From NCBI GenBank assembly GCA_013286305.1, contig JABDFW010000002.1, positions 1-64,000 of the forward strand: a stretch of DNA of 64,000 nt, written 5' to 3'. This DNA comes from Bacteroidota bacterium. GTDB lineage: Bacteria > Bacteroidota > Bacteroidia > Chitinophagales > Chitinophagaceae. The notes under the pieces are model-generated. The model saw nothing but the letters and a program-made list of their open reading frames with translations. It was not told the origin of the DNA and made no database searches. The translations under genes were made by a program, and so were the position numbers. Of this stretch, positions 43,660 to 53,925 are shown in pieces; the stretch's first letter is position 1; each line of letters opens with the position of its first letter.

Positions 43660-44034
43660 CTATTTTTCTATTACAACTACCGCAGACGCTATTGTTTTAA
43701 TATGGGTTAGTGAAACCATAATATTGACAATTTGCAAAGCGCCGATAATAGCACTGGTGTTGCCAAGCATTGCTATTCCCGGTTTACCGTGCTCATCGTT
43801 CGTTATTTCAATTTCGTTAAAAGCGGTGCCATTATGCCAGCCGGTTCCCAGGGCCTTAAAAAAAGCTTCCTTTGCGGCAAAGCGCGCTGCGTAGTGCTCA
43901 TTTTTGTGGGTTTTGCCTTCGCAATAAGCTATCTCATTTGCAGAAAAAACCAGTTCGCGGAATCCATTATCTTTCTCAATCTTTTCTGCAATGCGGTCAA
44001 CTTCAATTATGTCAATACCTATACCGGCTATCAT
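43660..44034 (-). CDS. acpS: Holo-[acyl-carrier-protein] synthase
   Basis: AcpS moves 4'-phosphopantetheine from CoA to the serine of acyl carrier proteins. The protein has 124 residues from the ATG at 44034 (MIAGIGIDIIEVDRI); the frame also has an ATG at 44040. Conserved parts are GIGIDIIEVDRI with metal-binding D8, and FAAKEAFFKALGTG. It lies at the far end of the left arm of the polyene cluster. It may prime the two dedicated ACPs (56198-56455, 60382-60645), but could equally be the genome's only AcpS. Confidence 0.95.
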   Translation of the reverse strand: MIAGIGIDIIEVDRIAEKIEKDNGFRELVFSANEIAYCEGKTHKNEHYAARFAAKEAFFKALGTGWHNGTAFNEIEITNDEHGKPGIAMLGNTSAIIGALQIVNIMVSLTHIKTIASAVVVIEK

Positions 44035-44129
44035 GTACAATTTATTTTAACCAAACTTAGATAAATTTTAGAAGAATGAGTTCAGTGTGTTGATACCGAT
44101 AAGTATTTATGCCGCCGTTCATTTTTTGA

Positions 44130-45356
44130 TTATTCATCAATTTTGTGCGTGGCCTTTAAAGCCAGCCTTTTGCCGGCCCGTTCCGTAACTATGGATGCCA
44201 CCATACAAGTAACCAATATTAATATAACGGTGCCGTTAAGGATATTATCGTCAATTATTTTACTCTTGTATCCTATTAAAATAATTGCCAGTGTTGCCGC
44301 CGCATGTGAGCTGCTGAGGCCAAATATCAGTTTTCGCTGCGTATTTGAATAGCCGTATATTTTCTGTGTTAAAAATGCTGATATCCACTTGCCGGCAAGT
44401 GCGGCAATGGTGAGGCTTGCGGCCACGGCAGCAGCCCTCCAGCCCTGGAAAAATACATGCAGGTTAACTACCATGCCTACGCTTATAAGAAAAAACGGGA
44501 TAAAAATAGCGTTGCCCGCAAATTCAATATTATTAAACAATTTTGAAGGTTTGGGTATTAGCCTGTTAAGGGCCAGTGCAGCGATAAACGCCCCTATAAT
44601 AGGCTCAACCCCGGCCATTTGTGCCAGGAATGCTGAAAAGAACATGCAGGTAAGTATAAAAACATAATGCGATGTTTTACTGCTTTCGGGCTTGCTTAAA
44701 AACCATTTTGCCACACGCGGAACAACCAAAAACACAATTGAAATAAATGCTGTAAGCGAAACTGTAAGCTGCAGCCAAAAGGCAGGTGTTAACTCCCCGT
44801 TTTTGGCACCAATAATTACTGCCAGCAGAATAAGCACGGCAGTATCTGTTAATATCGTGCCGCCCACCGTTACCGCCACTACCTCATTTTCGGCAATCTT
44901 GTATTTGTTTACAATAGGGTAGGCCACCAGCGTATGGGTTGCAAACATAATTGTTGTGAGCAAAGAGGGAATTAAAGGGTAGGCAAGCAGGTAATAACAA
45001 ACCGGAAAACCTATTATAATTGGTATTGAAAAGGTTAAAAAGCCAAACATAAGGCTTTTATGCTTTTTCTTTTTAAACTCGTTGATGTTAAGCTCAATAC
45101 CGGCAATAAACATAATGTACAAAAGCCCGATAGTAGAAAAAAGGTCCACCGCCAGGTTTTTACTCAACAGGTTTAAACCGTAGGGGCCAATGATAGCCCC
45201 TGCAATAATAAACCCTGCTATATGGGGCATTTTAATTTTCGCCATCAAAATTGGCGAAATCAAAATTATAAAAAATACAAGCGTAATAATAACTACCGGG
45301 TTGGTAAAAGGAACCTGGAATAGTTGGCGTACATGGTTCCATATGTTATTGCTCAT
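44130..45356 (-). CDS. Cation:proton antiporter (CPA2 family)
   Basis: This 408-residue membrane protein has about 11-12 helices and the Na+/H+ exchanger fold. Typical segments are MPHIAGFIIAGAIIGPYGLN at the start, FATHTLVAYPIVNKYKIAEN, and GVEPIIGAFIAALALNRLIP. It lacks the C-terminal TrkA-N/RCK regulatory domain of KefB-like proteins. It follows the C45 acyltransferase gene by 31 bp and may belong to the pigment operon, but a direct role in pigment synthesis is not evident. Confidence 0.92.
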   Translation of the reverse strand: MSNNIWNHVRQLFQVPFTNPVVIITLVFFIILISPILMAKIKMPHIAGFIIAGAIIGPYGLNLLSKNLAVDLFSTIGLLYIMFIAGIELNINEFKKKKHKSLMFGFLTFSIPIIIGFPVCYYLLAYPLIPSLLTTIMFATHTLVAYPIVNKYKIAENEVVAVTVGGTILTDTAVLILLAVIIGAKNGELTPAFWLQLTVSLTAFISIVFLVVPRVAKWFLSKPESSKTSHYVFILTCMFFSAFLAQMAGVEPIIGAFIAALALNRLIPKPSKLFNNIEFAGNAIFIPFFLISVGMVVNLHVFFQGWRAAAVAASLTIAALAGKWISAFLTQKIYGYSNTQRKLIFGLSSSHAAATLAIILIGYKSKIIDDNILNGTVILILVTCMVASIVTERAGKRLALKATHKIDE

Positions 45357-45387
45357 AGATACAGAAAGTTACGTGATAATTCTAATT

Positions 45388-47070
45388 TCACCCGCCTGAT
45401 TTTTTGTTGCATTTGATTATTTTTTGTTTTACCGCTGCTTCTTCTTCTTTTGTGGCGATCACCTTGGTTAAGGCTATCTGGTAAAAATTAAGGGCTTTGC
45501 TAAATTGCCGTTGTTTAAATGAATAGTCCCCGGCAATTACGTAAGCGTTGTAGTATTGAGGGTTATTGATAATCAAGCTGTCGGGGTCAACCTTTTCGCC
45601 GTTATCAATGCGTTGCTTAATGCTTCTGTACTTGACGAAATTTTTATAAGTTTGGGTTTGCAAAAAACTATCGGCAGGTATAGTGCTGCTGCTGTCAATT
45701 ATCTCCTGGTCTTTTTTCATGCCTCTTAAGGCAAAAACTTTCTTAAGGTCGTAGCAAACAAATTGTCCCAATTGCCATGGTGAGGTTGAAACCCAAACCT
45801 TTAGCTTTTGAGGTTCAAAAACAATTGAGTGCTGGGCAATAAACTGGTTAAGTGTTTTTTCGTTACCTATTCCAATATCCGCATTATTTAACCCACGAAC
45901 ATCCCTTAATATATTAATGGTTTTTTGTACAGTGTTTTTTCCATTTTTATTTAATAATTCCATTAAGTGGTTATAACGGTAAAGGGATGCACTGTTGTTC
46001 ATCTGCTCAATATTTTCTTTTGACCGGAGTAAAACTTTGCCCTGGTAATGATTTGCGCAAAGTATAAAATTGGTGTCCGGATCATATACGTCCATGGTTA
46101 AGGGCGTTTTTTCAATTACAACCGCTTTTTTATCGTAAGCCGAAGCAACCAGGAATGACTCGGAAACAAACATCTTTCTTTTTTTTGCGATCCCGATAGC
46201 TTCGTTAATATTTTTTGCATACTGTAAAATTTCACGCGCAACCAACGATACCGGCGTGGCTGCACCTGTTGGCACTGTGCTTTTAGCGGCATTAATAGTT
46301 ACGCTTAACCCCTTATCATTCATGCCCGATACTGCCCCTATAAAGCCACCCCAGGTAACGGTCATAAACTTATTACCTTGGGAGGGGTTGTAAAATGCTA
46401 CAATTTTATCACGGGCAAAATCGTCGTTCACATAAAAATCAAAATTACGCCCAATGATCATTGTGCTGTCTTCAGACCGGGCATCCCAAGTGCCAAAAGA
46501 TGTGCAGCCCACCAAAGCCAGGCCTTGTAATGCATGCCCTATATCATGAGCCCCATGGTAATTAAGTATCCGTTGATAGTTAGACCCTATATACTTATAT
46601 TTATCAGAGGCGGACATAGAGATACCATAAATCTCCTCTTTATCTTCTTCGGTTACATTTTTATCCAGGTCGCGGTTAAACCAGGCCACAAAATATTTAA
46701 GAAAAAAACGATAAAATTTAGACGGTATCATTTTGGCTATCTGATCAGTAAAATAATCTTCCTGCCTTATTACCAGTTCTTTGGTAAGCTTTCCATTAAT
46801 TACACCCCTTTCAAAAGGCTCACCTTCAACGTACAATTCATACAGGCCGCTTTTGCTTTTACGAAACCAGTTGTTTTTAATAGTATAGAACCCCGGCGAG
46901 GGTTCGCTCCGCTGCAATTGTTCGCTGCTTATATCTTTTGGTTTGGGAGGATAATCAATTGCTACGCACAATAAATAAATAATGAGTATCAACAGTAAAG
47001 CAACAAAGCCTGAAAAAACATACAGAATGCCTCTCAGCAGCCTTTTTATGAATGATCTTTTTTTAGGCAT
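45388..47070 (-). CDS. C45-family autoproteolytic acyltransferase/hydrolase
   Basis: This 560-residue protein has an N-terminal membrane anchor (about 12-36) and an Ntn-hydrolase domain of the C45 (penicillin acyltransferase) family. The nucleophilic cysteine, exposed by self-cleavage, lies near residue 189 in LVGCTSFGTWDAR, followed by IIGRNFDFYVND. A C-terminal helical, TPR-like tail (about 500-550) reads YVIAGDYSFKQRQFSKALNF. Such proteins recur in flexirubin gene clusters, which supports the cluster call. It could transfer an acyl chain between pigment precursors, or hydrolyse an amide or ester. It overlaps the upstream gene by 8 bp. Confidence 0.88.
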   Translation of the reverse strand: MPKKRSFIKRLLRGILYVFSGFVALLLILIIYLLCVAIDYPPKPKDISSEQLQRSEPSPGFYTIKNNWFRKSKSGLYELYVEGEPFERGVINGKLTKELVIRQEDYFTDQIAKMIPSKFYRFFLKYFVAWFNRDLDKNVTEEDKEEIYGISMSASDKYKYIGSNYQRILNYHGAHDIGHALQGLALVGCTSFGTWDARSEDSTMIIGRNFDFYVNDDFARDKIVAFYNPSQGNKFMTVTWGGFIGAVSGMNDKGLSVTINAAKSTVPTGAATPVSLVAREILQYAKNINEAIGIAKKRKMFVSESFLVASAYDKKAVVIEKTPLTMDVYDPDTNFILCANHYQGKVLLRSKENIEQMNNSASLYRYNHLMELLNKNGKNTVQKTINILRDVRGLNNADIGIGNEKTLNQFIAQHSIVFEPQKLKVWVSTSPWQLGQFVCYDLKKVFALRGMKKDQEIIDSSSTIPADSFLQTQTYKNFVKYRSIKQRIDNGEKVDPDSLIINNPQYYNAYVIAGDYSFKQRQFSKALNFYQIALTKVIATKEEEAAVKQKIIKCNKKSGG

Positions 47071-48574
47071 TTCGTATTTTATTTATAACACTGTTATTAC
47101 CCAATAATGCACAGCAGGTAACAATGCCGCTCATTGATGCGCCCAAAATACCATGCAGGTTAAGATTTTGGCCTGTTAAATATAAATTAGGCAATTTAGT
47201 ACGGGGCGATATAAAGGTTTTTAACGTGTGCTTATAATCTTTAACTATGCCATACAACGACCCATCGTCGTTGCCGATATAATCCCTGTACGACAGCGGA
47301 GTTGCGACATAATAAGCTTTTATACATTTTCTTAAACCTGGAAATTTTCTTTCAACGGCATCCAGCAAAATTTCGGCTTTGCGTTTTTTAAATTCGTTGT
47401 AGGTTTCTCCGCGGTCATTTTCTTTTGAAACTGTATTAAAAGTGCCTTTCCATGCCTCCACCTCCTGGTACCTCATATAAGCAAGAATAGATAAACCTTC
47501 GGCATACTCCTGCGACCTGGACGAGGCTCCGCAAAATATCGCATAACCCAAGGGCCAGTTTTCCTCTGTATGGTCAGCAGTGGCCCAAACATATCCTTCC
47601 CTGCCACAGTAATAATTATGTTTAAAATATCTAAAACTATTCTTCTTAAAAACGATGTTCAGCGTAAACGCCGATACTGAATTTTCAAGACCCTTTAGCC
47701 GGTTACGGTAGGCATTTTTTATAAGGGGGGTGTCGGTCATCTCAAGCGTTTTTACAGGATGCATATTCGAGATAAAGTACCTCGCATACATTTTGCCGCC
47801 ATTTGCAAGTTCAATATGGCCCGCCATTCCATTTTCTTCCACTATCTTTTTAACTTCACAATTGCGGGTTATGGTTCCGCCATTTTCCCTGATATTTTTT
47901 GCCAGTAATTTTGCAATTTGGGATCCGCCGTCAACACATTTCCACGAGCTTTCAATGTAACTGTTTAAAATAAGTGCGTGAACGTATAAGGGTGTTTTAT
48001 CTGCCTGGCCTGCGTATAGCGCATTATTAGCGGCCAATATTCCCTGTAGTTTTGGGTTGTTGGTTATTGAATCAATAAAAGCTTTCGTATCAATTTCAAG
48101 CACGCCCGATTTCTCGTTAAAATCATCTGCGGACCGTAAATTATACAGTGGAAATTTGCTGCATACTTCTTTTATTTTATCGCAATAGGCACGCAATGCT
48201 TTTTCCTCACCAGGAAAATGCTCCAGCAATTTGTTTATAAAATTTTCATACCCCTGGGCAAAGCAATATTCATTATCATCACCTTCAATAAGTATTTTAT
48301 CAAAAGCATCAACATCCTGTTGCTGAAGCTTAAGCTTATCCATAATGCCCAGGTACTTGAATATTTGGTAAAGGTTTTGGCCCTTTGCAAGGCCGCCAAG
48401 ATAATGCACCCCCGAATCAAAGATCACCTTATCGCGTACATAAGTTTGGAGGGAGCCGCCTATTTGTTTGTTTTTTTCCACCACACAAACTTTAAAACCT
48501 TCTTTGCCGAGGATATCGGCACATGTTAAGCCGCCCATACCACTTCCAATTATTACAACGTCAAAATTCTCCAT
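47063..48574 (-). CDS. FAD-dependent oxidoreductase, CrtI/phytoene-desaturase-like
   Basis: This 503-residue flavoprotein starts with the dinucleotide-binding motif VVIIGSGMGGLTCADILG (5-22). It continues with VVEKNKQIGGSLQTY and a C-terminal FAD contact LYLTGQNLNLHGILGASMSG. This is the carotenoid desaturase/isomerase and all-trans-retinol saturase layout. In flexirubin-type clusters such enzymes are thought to modify the polyene or ring. A carotenoid gene set is absent nearby, so a pigment-cluster role is more likely. It sits 11 bp after the MMPL fusion gene. Confidence 0.92.
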   Translation of the reverse strand: MENFDVVIIGSGMGGLTCADILGKEGFKVCVVEKNKQIGGSLQTYVRDKVIFDSGVHYLGGLAKGQNLYQIFKYLGIMDKLKLQQQDVDAFDKILIEGDDNEYCFAQGYENFINKLLEHFPGEEKALRAYCDKIKEVCSKFPLYNLRSADDFNEKSGVLEIDTKAFIDSITNNPKLQGILAANNALYAGQADKTPLYVHALILNSYIESSWKCVDGGSQIAKLLAKNIRENGGTITRNCEVKKIVEENGMAGHIELANGGKMYARYFISNMHPVKTLEMTDTPLIKNAYRNRLKGLENSVSAFTLNIVFKKNSFRYFKHNYYCGREGYVWATADHTEENWPLGYAIFCGASSRSQEYAEGLSILAYMRYQEVEAWKGTFNTVSKENDRGETYNEFKKRKAEILLDAVERKFPGLRKCIKAYYVATPLSYRDYIGNDDGSLYGIVKDYKHTLKTFISPRTKLPNLYLTGQNLNLHGILGASMSGIVTCCALLGNNSVINKIRNA

Positions 48575-48585
48575 TATTATTTCAG

Positions 48586-51500
48586 CTATTCATGTGTTAT
48601 TACGAAAACGATGCCAGATGCATTTTTTAACTGGTCTGTCGCAGTCCATTTCATGTTATGGGCTGTTGCAATTTCCTTCACCAATTGTCCCGAAGAATTG
48701 GGCAAGCCGCCACCTGCCGCTGCTTTCTTAAACTTAAAAAAGTGAACCGGAAAAAACCTCGCAAATATACCATTTCCAGGCTTTTGGCCTGGCGCATTTT
48801 TATCAACTTTTATGATCAGGGCACCCCCCGGACTTAAGCTGGCCAGGCACTTTTCAATAACCTGTACTTTACAGACCGGCTGTGTAAAATTTAATACACC
48901 GGCTATTATTATCGCATCATAACTTTCAAAAGGGAACTCCAATGCATCCGCCTGAATAAAATTAATACTGTTATCCTTACTAAAGCAATTACCAGCCACC
49001 TCAATTTTGTCTTCATCAGTATCAATTCCCGTAAATTCTCTTTCTTTGGATGCAAAGTGCAGCAGGTACGTCATAAAACCGTATCCACACCCTATGTGCA
49101 GCATTTTGCCTTTGCGGGGAAGCAGCCTGTGAAAAAGCCAGTAATTTTTTTCAAGCAATAGTTTAAGCTTAATATGCCACTGAAGTGTTGGGCTCTTATA
49201 AAGATAATTATACAACAATAGCTCTTTAAAATATCCGGGGCCCTCTGTTTCAATGCTTAGTTGTTTATATTCTTCTTTAAAATAACGGCTTACCAGCCTG
49301 GTTTTTTCTGTATAACCTGTTCCAAACCTGGCATTGTTTTGTTTTATCCGTGGCAGTATTTTAATGGAAATTTTTCCGTTTTTTAATAAGAAATCCCCTT
49401 TGGTCATGGTGTCGCCGGTACCATGAAGCAATATGGGCAAAATGTCAATATTTAACTGTTCTGCAAGAAAAAATGCCCCCTTATGAAACCGTTTAATTTC
49501 TCCATCCGCAGATCGGGTACCTTCCGGAAATATAACTATTGAGTAACCATGTTTTACCCTGCCGGCCAGCAGCTCTATACTATTTTCAGCGCCATGTGCC
49601 ACCGGGTAAAAATCGGCCATACGTACTATTGCCCCAAATACAGGGGAGTTCCACACCCAGTTATTTGTTAATAATATCAGCCTGGGGTGCAGCATTGCAA
49701 TCGCTAATATATCAAGAAAGGATTGGTGGTTACTGATGATTACCGCCGGTTCTAAAAAATCTTCCTGTTGCGTGTTAATAATCTTCTTTTTTACATTGGC
49801 CATAATGTACATCATTGACCAGGTAAATTTTGAGAGTATGTAGTGGTAAATAAATTTGCCTTTCTCTTTGCCAAAGGGGTTTAATTTAAACAGAAAGCCT
49901 GCTATGGTTAAAATAATGCAGCCGGTTGTAAAGTAAGAAAACGCAAAAATGCTTATTAAAAACCCGGCAAATGTCCACGGGTATTGTTTTTTTACTGTGC
50001 GGTTGCGTACGAGTATATTAAATAAAAATGGTATTAATATTTGGGCCATTATAACAACACAGCAAATACCTGTGATAGAAATAAAAGCTATTGATTTTAA
50101 TGCCGGGTGTTTTGCAAATATTAATACCCCCAGGCCCGTTACAGTTGTGATGGCCGATAGAAAAATGGATGTTTTGTATGACGACAATATTTTTTTGCCT
50201 GTTTTATATTCCTGCAGCAAGCCATCCATAATATACAGGCTGTAATCGTCACCCAGGCCAAAAATAAGGGCCGAGACAATAATGTTTACAATATTAAACT
50301 CTATTCCAAATATCCCCATTATGCCAATTATCCATATCCATGATATAAACATCGGGATAAAAGAAACCAGTGTAAGCTCAATACGGCCATAGGTTAACAA
50401 CATTACAACCAGCACCAGCAGCGACGACATCACCGCAATTTTAGTAAAATCTGAATTAATAACCTGTACCAGTTTATTGGTGATATATTGTTTGTCAACA
50501 ACTGTTACATTCGGGTCATTTTTAAACGTATCGTAAACTTTGGCTTTGTTTTGGGGTGAGGTTTGCACCAGGGTAACAACAGTTGAATGCCCGGCTTTTT
50601 CGTTGATGAAATCACCCAGCAAGCTTTCGCGTATCGCAGCCAGGTCGTCTTTATCCGCAACATCAAAGTCTTTATTCAGCAGGGTTTTAAATTTATCAAA
50701 AGCGGCCGGCTTAAAGCCCATGGCATGCCCCTGCTGTTGCAGTGTGGAGAATAATTTTTGTTTTCTTTCAGGCGTCCAATACTTTTTCCAGCGGGCAATT
50801 CTTTCTTTTTGTAACGAACTGGAAATAATGAGTGAGGAAACCCCTGAATATTTTATGACGATATTTTTCTCTTTAAGGCCCTGAATTTCAGAGGAAAGTT
50901 TTTCATTATTTACCAGCGCTTCATCCAGCGTTTTTCCCTCAGTAACCAGGTAAACTGACTGCAGCGCAAATTTATTTATTCCGTTCAGTTTGTTTTCGGC
51001 CTGCTTTAATTCAGGCGACATATAATTCATGCCGGTAATGTCAAATTCAAAAGTTACCCAGTTTGCGGTATATCCAAAAACAACAGTGAGCAGGAGGATG
51101 CCGGCAACGATAAATTTATTGTACTCAGGGTTGTACGAGGCCATTTTATCAATCCAGGAAAACTTTATTATTTTATGGTGGCTTTCTTCTTTTTTTGTTG
51201 TAATAAAATGGGGTAAGAATACTAAAGAACAAAAAGATGCGCCAATTAAACTAAAACCAGCAAATAAGCCGAGGTCTTTTAATATTTCGGATTGCACAAA
51301 TTCAAGGCAAAAAAAACCGCCGATAGAAGTAAAACTCCCTACTGTTAGCGGAAGCGTTAAATCCTTAATTACCTGTTCAACGCTTTTAGTGTGGCGGTAA
51401 TGATTAAAAATATGCAGCGAATAGTTAACAGCTACGCCCAGAACCACCGATCCCGTGCCCATAGCTATAACTGACAACCCGCCCTTTATAAAATAGATGC

Positions 51501-52437
51501 AGGTTAATGAAAACAGGCCGCCAAATAAAACAGGGATTAGAATAATAACCGGGGCAAGTGTTTTACGAAAATATAAACCTAAAAATAAAACAAGCACAAT
51601 TACTGTTATACCAAGCGTAAGATTGGTGTCTTGCCTCAGTTGCAATGCGTTAGCTGCAAAGCCAGCAACGGCGCCAAAATAAGAAACATTGATAGTTTTA
51701 AAATCTTTACTGTTTAAATCACTGATAATATTATCGAGCCCTTTTAAAAAAATTATATTATCTCCCGTATTGTTGGGCGGGTATGCCGGGGTAATAAACA
51801 GTAACAGGTTCTTATGGTCCCTGGTAACTACGTAATCATCATACAATTCAAAGTTCTTGTCGTATTGCAGTTGCTGTAGTTTTTTTAACCCGATAAATGA
51901 CAAGCCAACCGGATCGTTGCTGATGATCTTTTTTAGCGCTATCCCCGCCGGCGAGGATAGCGTTCTGATATCGTTTTGAAGTGATGATTTAATGTTTTCG
52001 GGAGTAATCAGGCTATCAATAGCCAGGTAATCGTCATCATTTAAATAAATTGCCAAGTGATGGTTTATCGTTTCAAAAAGGTTTAAAACCAGGTCGTCAT
52101 CCACCTTAAAATTTACCTTTTTTATATAGGGGCCGAGTTTGTTTTGTACGGCCGCGCCAAACACACCGGCAAAGGCTGCAAGGCTGTCGGGCTGCTGGGC
52201 CGTAGTGTCCTTTAAGGATACCATTATTACAAGCCTGTCAATAAATTTTGAGTTTTGAAAAATCTCGCTTATCTTATCAGTGTTTTTATCCTGCGGTATT
52301 ATTTTCGAGATGTCTTCTTCAAATTTTATATGCAGGGCAAACCAGGTAATAAATAGAAAGGACGACGCAAAAATGATATAGAATACCCTGCGGTTTTTTG
52401 CAAAATAGCTGTAAATGCTGAGAATAATTTTTTCCAT
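48586..52437 (-). CDS. Trifunctional MMPL transporter / lysophospholipid acyltransferase / SAM methyltransferase
   Basis: This is a 1283-residue fusion. Residues 1 to about 860 form an RND/MMPL-type exporter with two large periplasmic loops and about 12 helices (GLGDDYSLYIMDGLLQEY in the second half). Residues about 885-1080 are a PlsC-type acyltransferase with NHQSFLD near 901 and PEGTRS near 973. Residues about 1105-1283 are a class I methyltransferase with the SAM-binding motif LHIGCGYGF near 1114 and GIDTDEDKIEVA. This order lets one protein methylate, acylate and move a lipid-like product. The same three-part architecture is, as far as I recall, known in flexirubin-type clusters. The single frame is intact, with no sign of merged genes. 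Confidence 0.93.
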   Translation of the reverse strand: MEKIILSIYSYFAKNRRVFYIIFASSFLFITWFALHIKFEEDISKIIPQDKNTDKISEIFQNSKFIDRLVIMVSLKDTTAQQPDSLAAFAGVFGAAVQNKLGPYIKKVNFKVDDDLVLNLFETINHHLAIYLNDDDYLAIDSLITPENIKSSLQNDIRTLSSPAGIALKKIISNDPVGLSFIGLKKLQQLQYDKNFELYDDYVVTRDHKNLLLFITPAYPPNNTGDNIIFLKGLDNIISDLNSKDFKTINVSYFGAVAGFAANALQLRQDTNLTLGITVIVLVLFLGLYFRKTLAPVIILIPVLFGGLFSLTCIYFIKGGLSVIAMGTGSVVLGVAVNYSLHIFNHYRHTKSVEQVIKDLTLPLTVGSFTSIGGFFCLEFVQSEILKDLGLFAGFSLIGASFCSLVFLPHFITTKKEESHHKIIKFSWIDKMASYNPEYNKFIVAGILLLTVVFGYTANWVTFEFDITGMNYMSPELKQAENKLNGINKFALQSVYLVTEGKTLDEALVNNEKLSSEIQGLKEKNIVIKYSGVSSLIISSSLQKERIARWKKYWTPERKQKLFSTLQQQGHAMGFKPAAFDKFKTLLNKDFDVADKDDLAAIRESLLGDFINEKAGHSTVVTLVQTSPQNKAKVYDTFKNDPNVTVVDKQYITNKLVQVINSDFTKIAVMSSLLVLVVMLLTYGRIELTLVSFIPMFISWIWIIGIMGIFGIEFNIVNIIVSALIFGLGDDYSLYIMDGLLQEYKTGKKILSSYKTSIFLSAITTVTGLGVLIFAKHPALKSIAFISITGICCVVIMAQILIPFLFNILVRNRTVKKQYPWTFAGFLISIFAFSYFTTGCIILTIAGFLFKLNPFGKEKGKFIYHYILSKFTWSMMYIMANVKKKIINTQQEDFLEPAVIISNHQSFLDILAIAMLHPRLILLTNNWVWNSPVFGAIVRMADFYPVAHGAENSIELLAGRVKHGYSIVIFPEGTRSADGEIKRFHKGAFFLAEQLNIDILPILLHGTGDTMTKGDFLLKNGKISIKILPRIKQNNARFGTGYTEKTRLVSRYFKEEYKQLSIETEGPGYFKELLLYNYLYKSPTLQWHIKLKLLLEKNYWLFHRLLPRKGKMLHIGCGYGFMTYLLHFASKEREFTGIDTDEDKIEVAGNCFSKDNSINFIQADALEFPFESYDAIIIAGVLNFTQPVCKVQVIEKCLASLSPGGALIIKVDKNAPGQKPGNGIFARFFPVHFFKFKKAAAGGGLPNSSGQLVKEIATAHNMKWTATDQLKNASGIVFVITHE

Positions 52438-52450
52438 ATGCTATACTGCC

Positions 52451-53647
52451 TCAAAAAGCCGACGCGGCCCTTCTGCTAAAAAGTTTGAGCGAAATAAAAG
52501 TTAACAACCCGGTGGATATACCAGCCACAACTGCCAGCGTTATACTGCCGCAAATGTATTGCTGCAGGTGCTGGCTGACAGAGCTTAAAGACATACCGGG
52601 GATAAAGGCAATATCTGCGTTTTTATTTCCCATCCAAAAGCCGCCACACTTATAACTGAGAAAAACAATAAAAGGGATCATAGGCGGGATACTGATATTT
52701 GAGGCAATAATAACCAACAGTTTATTTAACCTGAAAATTGCTGCAAAAAATAAACCAATCCATAATTGAAAGCCCCATACAGGCATTATGCCCATAAAAA
52801 CCCCAAGACCTATTGATATTGATTTAAGCCGGCCAGATTGATTAAAATTCAACAACTGTTCCATAAGCAGTTGCCTACCTTTTTTTTTAATAAAAAGCAT
52901 GCGGAAAAAATCGCGGGGCTTAATATAGGCAAAAGCGATGATCACCAGGAATGTGTTTAAAATGCTGACCCGGGTAAAATCCAGGAACGGCCGGAAATGT
53001 GACACCCTTGTTTCTTTGGGGGCGTAATAAACAGTTACCGGCACTGAATCTATCGCCACGCCCTTCCAGGCCGCACGGACCAGCACCTCAATTTCAAATT
53101 CATATTTGCGGGTAATAAAATTTATATCTTTTAATAATTGTAACGGGTACAAACGAAAACCCGACTGTGTGTCGGGACAATTAAGGTTGGTTTCCACCTT
53201 AAACCAAAAGTTAGAAAATTTGTGCCCAAAGCTGCTTTTGCCGGGTATGGAAGCTTGATCCATATTACGTGAGCCGATAATAATAGCGTTGGGCGCCTTT
53301 TCAAGTTTATCAATAAAAAAAGGCAGGTCATTCGCAAAATGTTGCCCATCCGAATCAATAGTTATTGCGTAATCATAATTTTTGGCTGCGGCGTGCTTAA
53401 ATGCCTTACGTAAAGCCCAACCCTTGCCAACATTAACAGGGTAGCTTATGAATTGTACGAATGGGTACGATTGCACAATTTGCGGGGTATTATCTGTTGA
53501 GCCATCATTTACCACAATAATGTGTTGTGTAAATCTGCCAACATCTGCTATCATGCCTGCGAGAGTGCCTGCATTATTATAAGTGGGTATTATTACGCAA
53601 ACTTTTAAATCATTAAACTTGCCGCTAATTGTTTCTAAGTCGCTCAT
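52451..53647 (-). CDS. Glycosyltransferase family 2 fused to DUF2062
   Basis: This 398-residue protein has an N-terminal GT2 domain (about 14-235) with VIIPTYNNAGTLAGM and VVNDGSTDN (D48). The metal-binding DSDGQH lies near 98, and NCPDTQSGFRLYPL completes the set. This part is like dolichol-phosphate-mannose synthases. The C-terminal DUF2062 domain (about 245-390) has three or more membrane segments (GLGVFMGIMPVWGFQLWIGL). The protein would act at the inner membrane on a lipid-linked acceptor. It is the first gene of the left arm, 13 bp from the MMPL fusion. Glycosylation of pigment or lipid is inference. Confidence 0.92.
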   Translation of the reverse strand: MSDLETISGKFNDLKVCVIIPTYNNAGTLAGMIADVGRFTQHIIVVNDGSTDNTPQIVQSYPFVQFISYPVNVGKGWALRKAFKHAAAKNYDYAITIDSDGQHFANDLPFFIDKLEKAPNAIIIGSRNMDQASIPGKSSFGHKFSNFWFKVETNLNCPDTQSGFRLYPLQLLKDINFITRKYEFEIEVLVRAAWKGVAIDSVPVTVYYAPKETRVSHFRPFLDFTRVSILNTFLVIIAFAYIKPRDFFRMLFIKKKGRQLLMEQLLNFNQSGRLKSISIGLGVFMGIMPVWGFQLWIGLFFAAIFRLNKLLVIIASNISIPPMIPFIVFLSYKCGGFWMGNKNADIAFIPGMSLSSVSQHLQQYICGSITLAVVAGISTGLLTFISLKLFSRRAASAF

Positions 53648-53709
53648 GGGTTAAAAAGGCCTGAACCTGGATATTTAGATTGAAGTTGACAGAATATACC
53701 TGCTTCTGC

Positions 53710-53717
53710 CAAAAGTA
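53710..53717 (-). promoter_or_regulatory. -7 box for the left arm of the polyene cluster
   Basis: On the minus strand TACTTTTG matches TAnnTTTG exactly. Transcription would start near 53703, about 56 nt upstream of the GT2 start at 53647. No clear -33 TTG. Confidence 0.5.
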
Positions 53718-53816
53718 ACTAAGTTTTGTAAAAATGGCTGTGTTTGTACAACTTATTTTGTGTTTAATGTAATGTGGGGCCATATTATACATAGCCACAA
53801 AATTGGCCATGTTATT

Positions 53817-53843
53817 TTGAAAATACCAGCCTAATTAAATTTG
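53817..53843 (+). promoter_or_regulatory. Promoter for the right arm of the polyene cluster
   Basis: TTG (53817-53819), a 16-nt spacer and TAAATTTG (53836-53843) form a Bacteroidota-type promoter. Its start is near 53850, giving fabG a leader of about 76 nt. It is divergent from the left-arm -7 box about 100 bp away. Confidence 0.55.
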
Positions 53844-53925
53844 TAATATTTACACTATATTAGCCGCCTTTTAGTTACAAACCGGTATAAGTTTTTCTAA
53901 GAAAGAATCAAAATATATTAAAAAC

